Shown piece by piece: positions 35,000 through 46,596 of a DNA stretch of 64,000 bases. Source of the DNA: Porogramme epimiltina. Its lineage: Eukaryota; Basidiomycota; Agaricomycetes; Polyporales; Polyporaceae. The notes beneath the pieces were generated by a model that worked only from the letters and a program-made list of their open reading frames with translations, was not told where the DNA came from and searched no databases. A program made the position numbers and the translations under genes. The first letter of the stretch is position 1; the number at the start of each line of letters is the position of its first letter. The stretch covers positions 23,669 through 87,668 of the forward strand of contig FTLJ01000067.1 of assembly GCA_900155495.1 (NCBI GenBank), given 5' to 3'.

Positions 35000-35994
35000 G
35001 CGTTGGAAGGGTGAGGTGTAATGGTGGGATGTTATACAATACCATGGAGGATCCGGATCATTTTGTAATACTTAGACACATTCATGCCACTCCGATTTCT
35101 GCTTGGACAGCTTGTGTAAACTCTGTATTTGCTCAGGTAAGCTTCAGCTACTGTTGACTCTCCGCGCCCTGCCCATCTCCAAGGTTTTTCGTGCTGGTCA
35201 CGAGATTCCACAATTTGAAAGTGAAGGTGATGCATGGCGTCATTGGGGTTGACATTGTAGGCGTCGTATGGGAACATTCCCCCCAGGAACAAACCTCATG
35301 TCTAAGCCCTCTACCTAGAAATCCTGAAATCGAGCAGAACCACAAACGGCCGACGTGCTCGCAGTCTGAAAAGCTGGATAATTACAACACCACGTTTGGG
35401 CGCCAATCTACTAGTGACATCGCACGATATCGATGATGTGGCTGGGAGTCAATAGCTAGGCTTGGACTTGTATCCCTAACCCCTTCTAACATTTTAGCGG
35501 CCATGACCGTCCTGCATTCCTTTCAAACCTCTTGCCAGATTTATGTGAACATGGTGTTGGTAAGTGTGGACGCAGCTGCTTGACATGTTGACGGACGTCT
35601 ACTTATTTTCAGGGCGCCCCGTAGCACCTCGGACCGGGATACGTTCAACCTGGTGAACCACACACCTCTATCTCGGTATAGGGCAGGGTGCAGCGGCACA
35701 GTGTAGGCCTCAGTATTTCAGGTCAGAGGCAGCATCGCTCGCACCCTGCACCGTCTAGTACGACTTTGGAATCATCACGTCGCTCGCGCCCTCTGTCAGT
35801 CTATCCTAGGCTTCGTGTTTGATTTCGACTTCTAATGATCTATTTTAGCGGTATCTGTTACGGCAGTGCGAAAACATATAACTGGTTTGGCCGTGTCAAA
35901 CCCTGGGCGCAATCGGGTGTCCTCGCGAATCTATCATCTTCCCCAACCTTCAAGTCCCCGCCCACCTCACCCCCAACCCGCTCCCGCTCCCGTC
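35000..35994. other. Intergenic, alpha-glucosidase gene to third F-box gene
   Basis: No gene is seen. A possible mini frame with an intron at about 35502-35630 has no recognisable product. The last 100 bases before 35995 are C-rich, like a leader. Confidence 0.45.
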
Positions 35995-37483
35995 ATGCGT
36001 GTCCACATCGGTCACTCACGGCTACCCCTTGAAATTCACGAACACATCATCGATTCTGTGGAAGATCTGTCCTACTATGCCCCGGAAATGAGGTCTTTGG
36101 ACTCGAACCCGGCCTCTACTCTGCGAAATTGCGCGCTGGTCTGCCGGGCGTGGGCCCCCCGTTCACAATTCCGGCTCTTCGAATACATGACTATATCAAG
36201 CCACGAGTCTTTATTGAAGCTCCTCACGGTGCTAGAGAAATCCCCGGAACTCGGTTACGCTACCAAGTCAGTGCGGGTTCAAACCGTGGGCTCTTCGTGC
36301 GACGGCCCGTTGAACACACGTTACCATGGGCTTTTTGATCCCTGGGACCTGTTCATTCGCTCGATAATTGTCCTTCAAAGCCGCCTACCGTCTCTGACTA
36401 TGCTTGCGGTTGTATATTACCCATCGTTTTCTCAATTTCCTCGCCCCAAATGCCCACCGATACCCCCTTTACTACAGTACGGTCTACCCCACCTCCCCAT
36501 TCATCCACGGCTCACTACCCTGTACCCATCGCTCAGCAGGGTCACGGATCTCCAGATATGTTACGCTGCATTCGCAAACTTCTCAGATATCGCGACGGTT
36601 ATGGAAGGTTTTCGCGGGTTACGGCGACTTCGCTTCAATAACGTGGTAGTATCTCGACCCTCCTCACGAAGAAAGTCATTCTCAAAGACCCTTCAAGAAC
36701 TGAAGGCAGGTCTCCATTTCTAACAATATGCTGCTCCCTTTCAATGACCTTGAACTCCCAATTCGACTTAGGTGCAAGGGGTGTCATATTATCTTACGTA
36801 TCGCCTAGTATCAATCGTTCAGGGAAACCAGCTCACACGGCTCCATATGGAACTAGGTCAGTGCTTATATCCGTCAATGCTGCGCAACAATGATTTAAGA
36901 AACCATAGACTACTCAGATAAATCTGTGTCGTATTCTGAAGATGGCGAGATACTTTCCCTCAAACGGTTCCAAAGGCTTCAGAAGTTGTCTTTGGCGATC
37001 CAAGCGCATACATTACAAGATAGCCAGATGAGGCTCATCGCAACGCACCTCTCGACTTTGATTACATCATGGCACTCTACAATCCCTTCCCGTCGCTTCA
37101 AAATAGCGCTTGGATGTAGTGCCATTGTCAAAGGAGGACACGATAGCGAACCGGCAACCTGTAACGTGACTAGATCGAGGTACCTCAAGTTTGTGGGGGT
37201 ATGCGCGCGCGTCGTGGAGAGCGCGTTCCCGGATGGTGAGTAATCACCACTTGGCCTAGTTAAAACTCGGGCCCTGTGCTTATATGTAACCCCGTTGCTC
37301 CGCGCAGACAACTTTCCATCTGTAAAGGTGTCAGGCGGTGTGCCACCTATTCAGGATGCGCCGATAACACGAGACGAACTCCGGGCGATGTTTCCCTTAA
37401 CAGAGAAGCGCGGTGGTGTTATCGAGATTTGGGACCAGTGTGAGTGGACATACGCAGCTCGGAGGTACTCGCAAGGTTGTTGA
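35995..37483 (+). CDS. F-box-like protein, dispersed paralogue
   Basis: Four exons (35995-36705, 36772-36856, 36909-37235, 37308-37483) encode 432 residues. Exon number, the phases 0, 1 and 1, and the 85-nt length of exon 2 are the same as in the tandem pair at 18-22 kb. The protein keeps the F-box-like start (LPLEIHEHIIDSV, NCALVCRAWAPRSQFRLF) and the ending ITRDELRAMFPLTEKRGG, but the middle has diverged strongly. The first intron begins GC rather than GT: AAG|GCAGGT is a good GC-type donor, and removing 36706-36771 is the only way to join LQELK to the exon that aligns with the paralogues. An alternative GT four bases on would shift the frame. The start at 35995 matches the paralogues; an ATG at 35866 is in frame but less likely. 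The target is unknown. Confidence 0.75.
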
Positions 37484-38308
37484 TCGTCAATCCGGGGAAA
37501 TATGTAGATACCGATCAAGGTCATTGGGTATGGCCAGAGGAAGATGCCGCCAAACCTGCTGTTACCGAAAGGGAGAGCGGCGGGTAAGAATCAGGGGACG
37601 TTCGAGCATGGGAAGAGGCATGCCATATTACCTGCGCAGGATGTGTTTGTCCGGCTCGGAGAGGCAACCAGGCAGATCCCGGGTGGAGAAACACATGATG
37701 CTTATCGACAACCTCTTCTTTTTCATCGACTGCAAGTCGCGACTGTGCCTCCGCTGGACATCTTATTCCTTAGTGCCGTCTGCGAGGTCGCATAATATGG
37801 CCCTTCGTGTATAAAAGAGAAGACTTGAAACAAACGAGAGGATATGATCAAGGATGACGTTGGGCAGATGACGTCCCACTCCACTAGGATATAGAACATC
37901 ATCTCATTCCCAACTCAATGTCCACGGTGTACTAGTGGTTACAAATGTGATCGTGAAGGTCGTGTCGACGCAGGAAGCAATGCAGAATAGTAAGGGAAAT
38001 CGTGGGATGTGCAAAAGAAATACAGTGCGCGCGGGCGGGTACTGCGGGAGGTATATGCGCGCATTCTATCCCTGCCCAAGGATCCTATTGTACAGTCATT
38101 AAAGTCGTCACCGCGCTCGTAGCACCATCCACGCTGGTCTCGGCTCCCCAAGAGCAGCCGCAAGATCGCCAAAGATACATCGCAAAAGGGAGAAGACTCC
38201 CCTGCCCAAGTGACAGTCCGCAAGGCACAGTCCGACACCTGGAAAAAAGAAACGTTCCAATGCTCCTACCACCTACGCCGGCTAAGGCCATGCCAGCCTC
38301 ACCGAAAC
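37484..38308. other. Convergent intergenic region
   Basis: This contains the 3' end of the F-box-like gene and of the DH-PH-FYVE gene. No other gene is seen. Confidence 0.5.
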
Positions 38309-41154
38309 CTACTCCTTGACCCCCACCCGTCCGTGGAGCAGTTCACTCAACCGCCCTGCCGCCAAGCTGTGTCGCTTGCCCGCGGGCACGCCAGCGTGCT
38401 CGTCCTTCGCCCCTTGAGGGCTCCGCAACGCCCCGCCCTTCCCAAGCACGAGCGAGAACCGCGCGCCCCTCGCGCCGCGCTCGCCGGCCGGGCGTGCAGT
38501 GACCGGGCTCGTCTGGAGCGCGACGGCGGGGAGGCTGAAGCGCTTACTCCGGCGCGCCGTGTTCTCCTTCCGCGTTGGGGTCCTCGGTGTCGGGGGCACG
38601 CTGCTCGGCGGGTCCGAGTCCGAGCCCGCGAGCGCGTCCTCGTCGCGCTCGTCCAGCTCGTCAAGGGCGAGCGTGCTTGAGGCGCTGAACCGGGATGCGC
38701 GAGGGCTGGGGGTGGGCGAAGCGGACGCCGGCGCTGGGGCGGTCAGAGTGGTTGACGAGGACGGGGAGTCGCGCTCTTGGAACTCCTCGAGGATCTGCAC
38801 GTAGCTCTTCGGGCGCGCGAGCGGCTTGAAGCGCACGGCTGCCACCGGCGATCCCGAGTCGTCGTCGGGGGGCGACTCGTCGTAGATGCGCGTTAGGGGG
38901 CGTTTGGATGGGGGAGGCGGGGAGTCGAGGTCGATTGCGAGGAGCGCGGACGCAGAGGCGGAACTGACACCACCCGGGACGTCACTGTCTATGAGGAGAC
39001 AAGGCATACTCTTGAGCCCGGAAAGCGTAAAGTGCGAGTGCGTCGTGCCTGCCGCAACTGTGCCAGGGGAATGGGGAGAATGTGGTTGGTCGAGTAAAGG
39101 GAAAACGGTGTCATAGCAAGCTTCGCACGCCCGTGCAGACTTGGACTCCTTGCCAGAGTCGACGATAAAGAAAGTCTACGGGAGCCGCGTCTAAGGTGCT
39201 GACGCTCTACTGTTGCAAGAGAAAGTACTTACCTTGCCCGAGCAGCCACCACAGACACAGCGCCCACACAACCGACAATGGTGTCTCCTTCTCCTCCATC
39301 CAAACGTGCGCCCACAGCGCATACAGCTCTCCGTCTTCCCGTCGGGGACCCACACCGCAGGCACAAAATGCTCCACCTTGCCTCTTCGCGGCTTCGTGTC
39401 TGCCGTTTCGTCAGGCGCATATGGCAGCGCCTGTAATGTACGTCGGAGGTGGTGCGTTGACGCGGAAGACGTGAGGGTCGAGTTGAGCTGCATCACACTC
39501 AGTGACACGAGCTGTGCCGCCTTCGCGCTCCGTATCGCGGTCACCCACTCGTCGCGCTCCTCGTCACTCACTGCACCCACCCGGAAAGACATTCTCAGTA
39601 CCATGCAATCAAAAATGACGTCATAGTGAGATACACACCTGCATAGACCGCGAAAGACTGCCGCGGGCTGAGCAGCTCGAATCCGTGCTCGCGCAAGTCT
39701 CCACACGAGGGCGTGCGTACGACAACCTCAAGGTCCACGAGTTCGACGTGCCCTCGGTACACCCAACGCTCGTCCACCCCGCTACTCGCCTGCCGCTTCT
39801 TGCGTGGGCTACCCGCGAGCTTGAGCTGGAGGAGCGACTGCCGGTTCGGGTCTGCGTCACTCCGTGTTCGCGAGCGTGGTGTGTCGGGAGGTGGGGGAGG
39901 AGGAGGAGACGACAGCACTGCCCACTTGTCGGAGAAGCCATCTCCGTCGGCGCTCGCGAGCCACATGAAGCAGTCAGAGAAGAGGAGGAATTCGCGCTCT
40001 TTGGGCGAAGAGCCCTCAAACTGGAGGAGGGGCGCACGCTTCAGGAAGGTACGGCCGGGAGTAATAAGCTGGAACGGGAGGTTGGCGGTGTTTCGTTGGA
40101 GCGCGAGGAGGGAGAGGGTCTGTGCGTGAGTATGTAATGAGGTATTTAGAGACATGGTGACTAGTACGTGTTGCTGCTCAGTACTATGCGAGAGGAAAAT
40201 TGTGATGCACTCACTCTTCGCAACAAGAGTGTGGACTGCGGTTAGGGACGTGTATTCCGGATCTTCAGGGTCTGTGCAACCGATCATGTCCTTCAGTAGG
40301 AGAAGATACCGCGGACACCGCTGAACGATAGTCAGCAGCCAGTCCCTGAACTTGAGTTTTCCGCATCGCGAGTCTGCTTCTTGTGCCGCAATGAAGGACG
40401 CAAAGGCGACGTTATTCCGTAGGAGTCCAGAATATGAGGCGAGCGCGTCGGAGAACGAGCTTACGAAGGGAGTGTAAAGGGAGAGGTATGGGAAATGAGC
40501 GAGTAAAACGGGCGACAAGGGCGGCGAGCTGTCGTGCATGTGTCTGGCGGCGGTGTTGTTAAGGAATATCGTGAGGGAGGCGTAGAAGGAGCGGTGGAGA
40601 TTCCAGATGTCGATAAAATTAGAGAACACCGACGTGAGCTCCGCGCGGGTGAGGAGGGGCTGGGTCGTGTCGAGGGAGGCGATGATGGGGGTGAGGAAAT
40701 GCTTGTGGATCACCCTGAAGTCAGCATATACGACATGATAAAGGGGTAGAGGAGGGCACACCGAGTGGATGAGTTCCAATCCGTCCAAGTACGACTTCTC
40801 CGTTTCGTAGAACTCCGCAATGACCTTCCTACGCTTACCCTCGCGCTGCTCGTCGACCATACGAGAATCTCTCCGCCGTAATGCCTTTCTTGAGACGTCA
40901 ATGGACGAGGGGCGCAACTTGGGCGCGCGAACAGCATTGCGGATAACCACCGGGGTGACCGCGACCGGGGCATGACCTTCCTCGGGTAGGGAATCAAAGG
41001 ACGCGGTGCTCACGATGGACTGGCGGTTCTGTTGGAGGTTGGGGGCGGACGGAAGAGATATCCGGCGGAACGGGAGATATGTCGAGCGGTGTTGAAGAGC
41101 GTCAACGGAGGGACTTGGGTGGAGGTCGAGTCCGGAGGAGGGGAAGGCAATCAT
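38309..41154 (-). CDS. Rho guanine nucleotide exchange factor (DH-PH-FYVE, FGD-like)
   Basis: Five exons (41154-40762, 40701-40215, 40160-39639, 39570-39233, 39175-38309) encode 868 residues. The DH domain at about 105-300 (FYETEKSYLDGLELIHSHFLTP, split at the first intron, then FIDIWNLHRSF) loads GTP on a Rho-family GTPase. The PH domain covers about 325-490 (PGRTFLKRAPLLQFEG to DEERDEWVTAIRSAK). The FYVE zinc finger at about 544-601 has the signature WRRRRHHCRLCGRCVCGGCS and final cysteines ARACEAC, and should bind phosphatidylinositol 3-phosphate on endosomes. The last 260 residues are Ser/Pro-rich and disordered. The order matches the FGD family, which couples membrane identity to actin polarity. 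Splice sites were chosen so that PH and FYVE stay continuous. The start may lie further upstream, since the frame stays open to 41379. Confidence 0.88.
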
Positions 41155-41671
41155 GCCGGACGGGGACGACGACACTGAGGAAGACCCAGTCAGCGGTGGG
41201 TGCGAGCGGGGGAAAACTAGAAGGGAGAGGGCGACGCACGAGCAGCCATTATTTGATCCTCGACCGAAACACGGAGTAGGACGTCGAGAGCGTCGAGCAA
41301 GTCCGGCCGTCCGACTCCGACCAGTCAAAGCGCCACCGTCGTCAGCCACACCAGCCCGAGCGCCCCCAACACACCCCAATCAGGCAATTTCTCCGGGCCA
41401 GGTCTCCGACCACACCAGCCACTTGGCCAGGTGCATTCATGAGACCATGGGCGTTCTCAGCAGCAGACACAGCGGACGCGTATGCCCGCGGTATTGACGC
41501 GGTAGGGCGGATTGACATCCGCTTTTTCGGTCCCATCTGCTTTTAAGTTAGGTTGCGGCCCTATCACATCATCAGACAAAGTCGGGACAAGTTAGGTGCG
41601 CTTCAAGCCTCGCGAGGGGATTAGGAGAAGTAGAGATTCCTGAGAGAGCAATAGGTGTGGTCTAAGATACG
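41155..41671. other. Intergenic, uS15m 3' end and GEF promoter
   Basis: No separate gene is seen. The part nearest 41154 could contain an extra 5' exon of the exchange factor. Confidence 0.45.
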
Positions 41672-42626
41672 TCATACTACTAGCTCGCCCTCAACAGCGC
41701 CCCGCTCCAGCCCTAGCCTCTCCAGTACCCGGTCGTACCGGTCCTCGTCGACCGTCTTGAGGTACCGGAGGATCTTGGCCCTTTTGTGTACGAGTCTGCG
41801 AAGACTCCGGCGGTTCGCAATGTCCTTCTTGCACCGGCCCAGATGGTCCCAGAGGTTGCGGATCCGCATCGTCGCCAGCGCAGCTGTACACGGGTCGGCG
41901 ACACGGCGAACGATACGTCTAGAAAAACACGCACCTTGGACCTCTGGCCGCCCAGTATCCGTCGGGTTTTCCGGCTCCGAGAACGTGGCCACGATCCTCC
42001 GCGTGTTCTCGTACGTGATGCCCCTCGCGTTCGCGTTCCGCAGGTCCACCAGCCGCGCGAAGACGGCGCTCTTCGCGGCCTCCTCCTTCTCCGCCTCCTT
42101 GCCCAGCTTCAGCAGCTGCTTCGGGTCCATCTCCCTGTACAGCGTCCCGAACTCCACGCCCGCCTTCACCGTCATCTCGGGCAGCGTCTCGAGCAGCAGG
42201 CCCGCCTCGCGCGTGCCCACGCCGTAGTTCGCGAACTGCGGGGGACGCACCTCGCCCGTCGCCGCGTCCACGCCGGGCGCGGGCGACGCGCGGACGTCCG
42301 CCTCGGAGATGAGCACGCGGGCGAGGTCGCAGTGGAGCCACTTGGCGGCGTCGCCCGCCTTGTGCCCAAGCACGACGTGCGGCCGGTTCTGCTCGGCCTG
42401 GCGCTCAAGCTCCTGCCGGCGCTGGATGTTCGCCTTGAGCGTGCGCTGGGACTTGCGTGTCCGGGCGGAGGCTTGAAGGATGGCGGAAGTGTGGAGGGAG
42501 GCTGCGCGTGCCGAGCTCGTCGACGTCGACGCAAGTGACCTGGAGCCTAGGATTGTGTGTCATTCGCGTGAATAGTATAGGATAGTAGGGTTTGAGCGTA
42601 CACTGCGCCAGGTGGACTCCCAACAT
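41672..42626 (-). CDS. Mitochondrial ribosomal protein uS15m
   Basis: Three exons (42626-42604, 42539-41935, 41883-41672) with phases 2 and 1 encode 279 residues. The C-terminal third is the uS15 fold: TDTGRPEVQAALATMRIRNL spans the second splice, then HLGRCKKDIANRRSLRRLVH and KRAKILRYLK, the 16S-type rRNA-binding face. The long N-terminal extension and the Ser/Thr/Arg/Ala-rich first 40 residues (LASTSTSSARAASLHTSAIL) are typical of a mitochondrial import signal, so it belongs to the small mitoribosomal subunit. The short first exon (MLGVHLAQ) is inferred, because the second exon has no in-frame ATG upstream of the presequence. Intron 41884-41934 is 51 nt and stop-free. The gene is divergent from NOG2, another ribosome-related gene. 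Confidence 0.88.
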
Positions 42627-43371
42627 CGCGAACAACGAGCAGCGGGAAGGAGGTGACGAGCAAAGGACTATGCACGGTGTCCGGGCGTCCCGCCAGCGCC
42701 AGAAAGCTCGCCCTCCTCCGTGGGAACGAGTCTAAGCGCCCTGGTCTCTGTGTATATAAGACGCGCGCGTCGGCGCATTTTTCTTCTTCTCTCCAGAGAG
42801 AAGCCACGCTGCTCGACGCCAGTACGTCCGACCGTTGTGACAGTGCCAGTGACTCTTCGGAGTCCTGTACTCTCGAGATTATGGCTTTGCATAAGCAGGA
42901 TAGGAAGTGTCGTAGCTCATGTTTTCCATGTTGCGGCATGTCGACATCTCCCTGTGACATTCCTTCGTAGTTGTACCTAGTTCTCTTGCAATCCAAACTC
43001 TTTACCTCGTCTTCCATCTAATGGTCTTCCAATTGCCTCAAAAACTGTGTGCTCGTATGTTTGCAGGACACTGTGCAAAGCCGACCGAATCGAAGGACGC
43101 GATCGATTTGCGAGGGCGCGCAGGGACCATCGTGTTCTGCTACGCTTTCGTAGGGATTATCTCAACAATAAACCGCCGTCGCCCCACTGCATGTGCGCTG
43201 CTCCAGGATACTGACAGTCCTGCTGCCTGCACGAAGCCCAGTACGCAGGCAGCATACGGCCTAGGATTTTTGAGGCGTCTTGGCACGTGTCTCGCGCTCA
43301 CCAAAATTCTCGTAAGCGCCCACCACTTATCCCAAACCTCCTCCTCCCCCCCTCTAGCCTGGTCCCTCGCC
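42627..43371. promoter_or_regulatory. Divergent region between uS15m and NOG2
   Basis: These 745 bases hold the promoters of two divergent ribosome-related genes. A + strand TATATAA lies at 42753-42759, far from the NOG2 ATG, so a long or spliced leader is possible if it is used. Frames here look random. Confidence 0.4.
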
Positions 43372-45712
43372 ATGGCGCCCTCGAAGAAAAGCCCAGCGTC
43401 GTCTAAGACGCGCTCCTCATCCTCTGCCGCAACTGGTGCGATCTCTCTCAAGAAGGTCAAGGGCGAGAACTTCTACCACAATGCGAAGACGGTCGGTCGG
43501 CTCCGGATGCTCAAGGGCGGCAAGGCCGTACGCGACAAGGACGGACGGATTATACAGGCCGCTGCGTTCCAGAAGGGCGAGGACGAGACGAAACCGGGGC
43601 GTGTGCAGCCCGACCGGCGCTGGTTCGGTGCGTTTTTTGTTCTAGAGTCGATGCGCAAGGGAGGGCAAGGGTGCTCATACATTCGGCGGGGCAGGGAACA
43701 CGAGAGTAATCTCGCAGACGGCGTTGGACCACTTCCGCACGAGCCTTGCGACAAAGCAGAATGACCCATACTCGGTGCTCCTGCGCAGGAACAAGCTTCC
43801 GATGGCTCTCCTCGACGATTCGGCCAATTCGAATTTGCGCAAGGTGGGTTTTGCTCTTTTTAGCGAGGGATACCGTATGCCAATGCGATATTTTTGGCCA
43901 GCGTTCGCACATCCTTGAGACGGAGACGTTCAAGGATACCTTTGGGCCGAAGTCGCAGCGCAAGAAGCCGAGACTCGACGTTGGCACGTTCGAGGAGCTC
44001 GGGAAAGCTAGTGAAGCCGCGGCGGACGAGGCTGAGACTACAGGACAGGACGGGGAGGCAGGTGCGTAAATCCTTTTCTCCAAGCGCTATCACTTTTTAC
44101 TAACTGCCCGTAGGTCCGATCGCATCGACGTCCGCAACGGACGACTTCCAAACGCATGCCGACTACATCGAGCCTATCTACGCTAAGGGCACTTCGCGTC
44201 GTATATACGGCGAACTCTACAAAGTCATTGACTCCTCGGACGTGATCATTCATGTCATCGACGCTCGTGACCCTATTGGCACACTTTGTGAGTCGGTGCT
44301 CGAGTTCGTCAAGAAGGAGAAGGCGCACAAGCAGGTCGTCCTTGTGATCAACAAGTGCGATCTGGTCCCCAACTGGGTCACAGTAAGCAATTGTCACGAG
44401 CTCCTTACATCTTCAATCCGTTTACAAGCCTCTGTAGGCACGATACATCCAACAGCTCACTCCCCGCTACCCCACGCTCGCCTTCCACGCGTCGCCGAAC
44501 CACTCCTTCGGGAAGGGCTCGCTCATCCAGCTTCTCCGGCAATTCTCTCAGCTGCACTCGGACAAGAAGCAGATCTCCGTTGGCTTCATCGGGTACCCGA
44601 ACGTCGGCAAGAGCAGCGTCATCAACACCCTCAAGGCAGGCAAGGTCTGCAACGTCGCGCCCGTCCCAGGCGAGACCAAAGTGTGGCAGTACATCACGCT
44701 CACGAAGCGCATCTACCTCATCGACTGCCCGGGCATCGTGCCCACCTCCGCGCGCGACTCGCACACGTCGACGGTGCTCAAGGGCGTCGTGCGCGTCGAG
44801 GCGCTCGCGACGCCCTCGGAGCACGTCCCCGCGCTCATGGCGCGCGTGAAGCCCGTCTACCTCGCGCGCACGTACGGCGTGCCGCTGCCCGCGGCGGACG
44901 CGCCGGAGCGCGTGCCCGGCACGGGCTGGGACCCCGAGGCGTTCATGGACGCGCTCGCGCGCATGAAGGGCCGCCTGCTCAAGGGCGGCGAGCCGGACCG
45001 CGAGGCGGTCGCGAAGATCCTGCTGAGCGACTGGGTGCGCGGGCGCATCCCGTTCTTCGTCGCCCCGCCGGAGCGCACGGAGGAGCTGAACCGCGCGGAG
45101 GCGAAGCGGGCGCGCGTGGCGGAGGCGAAGGGTAAGGGTAAGGGCAAGGCTGAGGTGGCGGAGGAGGAGCCCGTGCAGCACCCCATTGGGGTGAAGCAGA
45201 ACTTGGGGTCGATCATGCAGAAGAACTCGTTTGTGGGCGAGGACGTACGGCCGCTGGAGGTGGAGGACGAGGAGGACGAGGAGGACGAGGAGGATGCAGA
45301 CGGCGTTGCGAGCGGCGAGGAAGAGGAGGACGAAGAGGAGGTGGCGGAGGAAGAGGAGGAGCTTAGCTGGAACGATGTGTTCAAGGGCGACCAGGCGCCA
45401 GTGGACGCGGAGGAGGCGGACGAAGAGGTCACGACGCTCTTCAGCAAACTCAGCGACGATGGCCCTGCGCGGGACGTGTCGGACGAGGAGTCTTCGAAGC
45501 CCCAGAAGGAGGCTCGCATGAAGACGAACAAGGTACCTATCATCCATAAGCCTACTGATTTCCACTTGCTCACGCATCCTCTCCCCCTGCAGAAAAAGGC
45601 GACAAACTTCTACTCGACGGCCAACGTCAAGAACAAGAACCGCCAAAAAGCGGCTGTGATGAAGTCGCTGCAGGGCGGTGGCAAGGGTGCGGACCGCAAG
45701 CGGAGAAGATAG
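43372..45712 (+). CDS. NOG2: Nucleolar GTP-binding protein 2 (60S assembly GTPase)
   Basis: Six exons (43372-43627, 43695-43843, 43902-44061, 44114-44382, 44438-45532, 45593-45712) encode 682 residues. Nog2/Nug2 binds late nuclear pre-60S particles and acts before their export. The GTPase motifs come in circularly permuted order, the hallmark of the YlqF/YawG group: DARDPIGT, then NKCD near residue 270 (G4), GYPNVGKSS at about 330 (G1) and IDCPGIVP near 372 (G3). The N terminus has the family block [20 protein letters not shown] and [14 protein letters not shown]. The C terminus carries a long Glu/Asp-rich tract with a Lys-rich end ([16 protein letters not shown]), expected of a nucleolar protein. 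The start ATG has a strong context (gccATGG). Confidence 0.95.
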
Positions 45713-46596
45713 ATGTTGTCGTGTACCTCACATATGTTGTGTCAGTCCCTATGTTCGGGGCAGCCTACACCCCTCTGCATCCTTGATGCTGTGGCACTTT
45801 TCCAGTGCATCATCGTTGTGCATGCGGAGGCTACGCGAAATGTCGAAGCTTCCGATATGTCTTGAGAATCTAAACACAGCGCGTGGTCGCGCCCGTAGCC
45901 TAGTGCCTCATGGACAAGTCTAGGTAAGGCCTTGTGAGGCCGAGTTGTTGAGATCATCACGACGACGCTGGGAAGAGTTTACGTTACGTTATGACAGGAG
46001 TGATAGAAAATTTGAGATGCGAAGATAAGCCGGATTTTCCGACTTGCGGTGCAACTGCGTGTGGCGTACAATCAAGCACACAGGGGAGCAGAACGGTGGC
46101 GGAAGAGACGACTTGTAGCTGAAGCAGCACGGAGTTGCTTCGCCGCGAGGGGGAGAGGGACGAACACTGCGGTTGCCAAATCCGGGCAAGCGTCCGCGCC
46201 AAGAGTTTGCGAGGAGACGGCGGTGGCGGCTATGATCGCAGCCACCGCAGCTCTCGAGCGTATTTTTGACTGCAGAGCTCCATTGTGCCAAATTTTGCTT
46301 TTAGCTGAGGGCGAGAGAGAAATTCACGGTGTCGGTAGAGCGTCCTGCACTCGAAAGGCTTTGTGTAAGGTGACGAAGAGGGCAGAAGGGGCCTGACGGG
46401 GGCGTTGTGGGGTAGCCCCGCGATCAAACGCGTGCGTCCGCGTGAGAAGGCCAGGGGAGCGATGACGGACGGTGGCCGTGCAGCGCCCGTGCAGCTGGCC
46501 AGTCTGATGCTCCGTCTCAAGCCGCACTCTCTTCTCCCTCGTCCCTCATCCCCTCTCTCCCGGCCACCACACAGACACGACGCCCACGCCCGCGAC
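45713..46596. other. Intergenic, NOG2 to O-fucosyltransferase-like gene
   Basis: No gene is seen. The last 100 bases are C-rich with CTC repeats, like a leader. Confidence 0.5.

Noticed and set aside
35502..35630. Mini gene starting MTVLHSFQ with one GT-AG intron
   Set aside because: Only about 22 codons, no similarity and no promoter signal; chance is likely.
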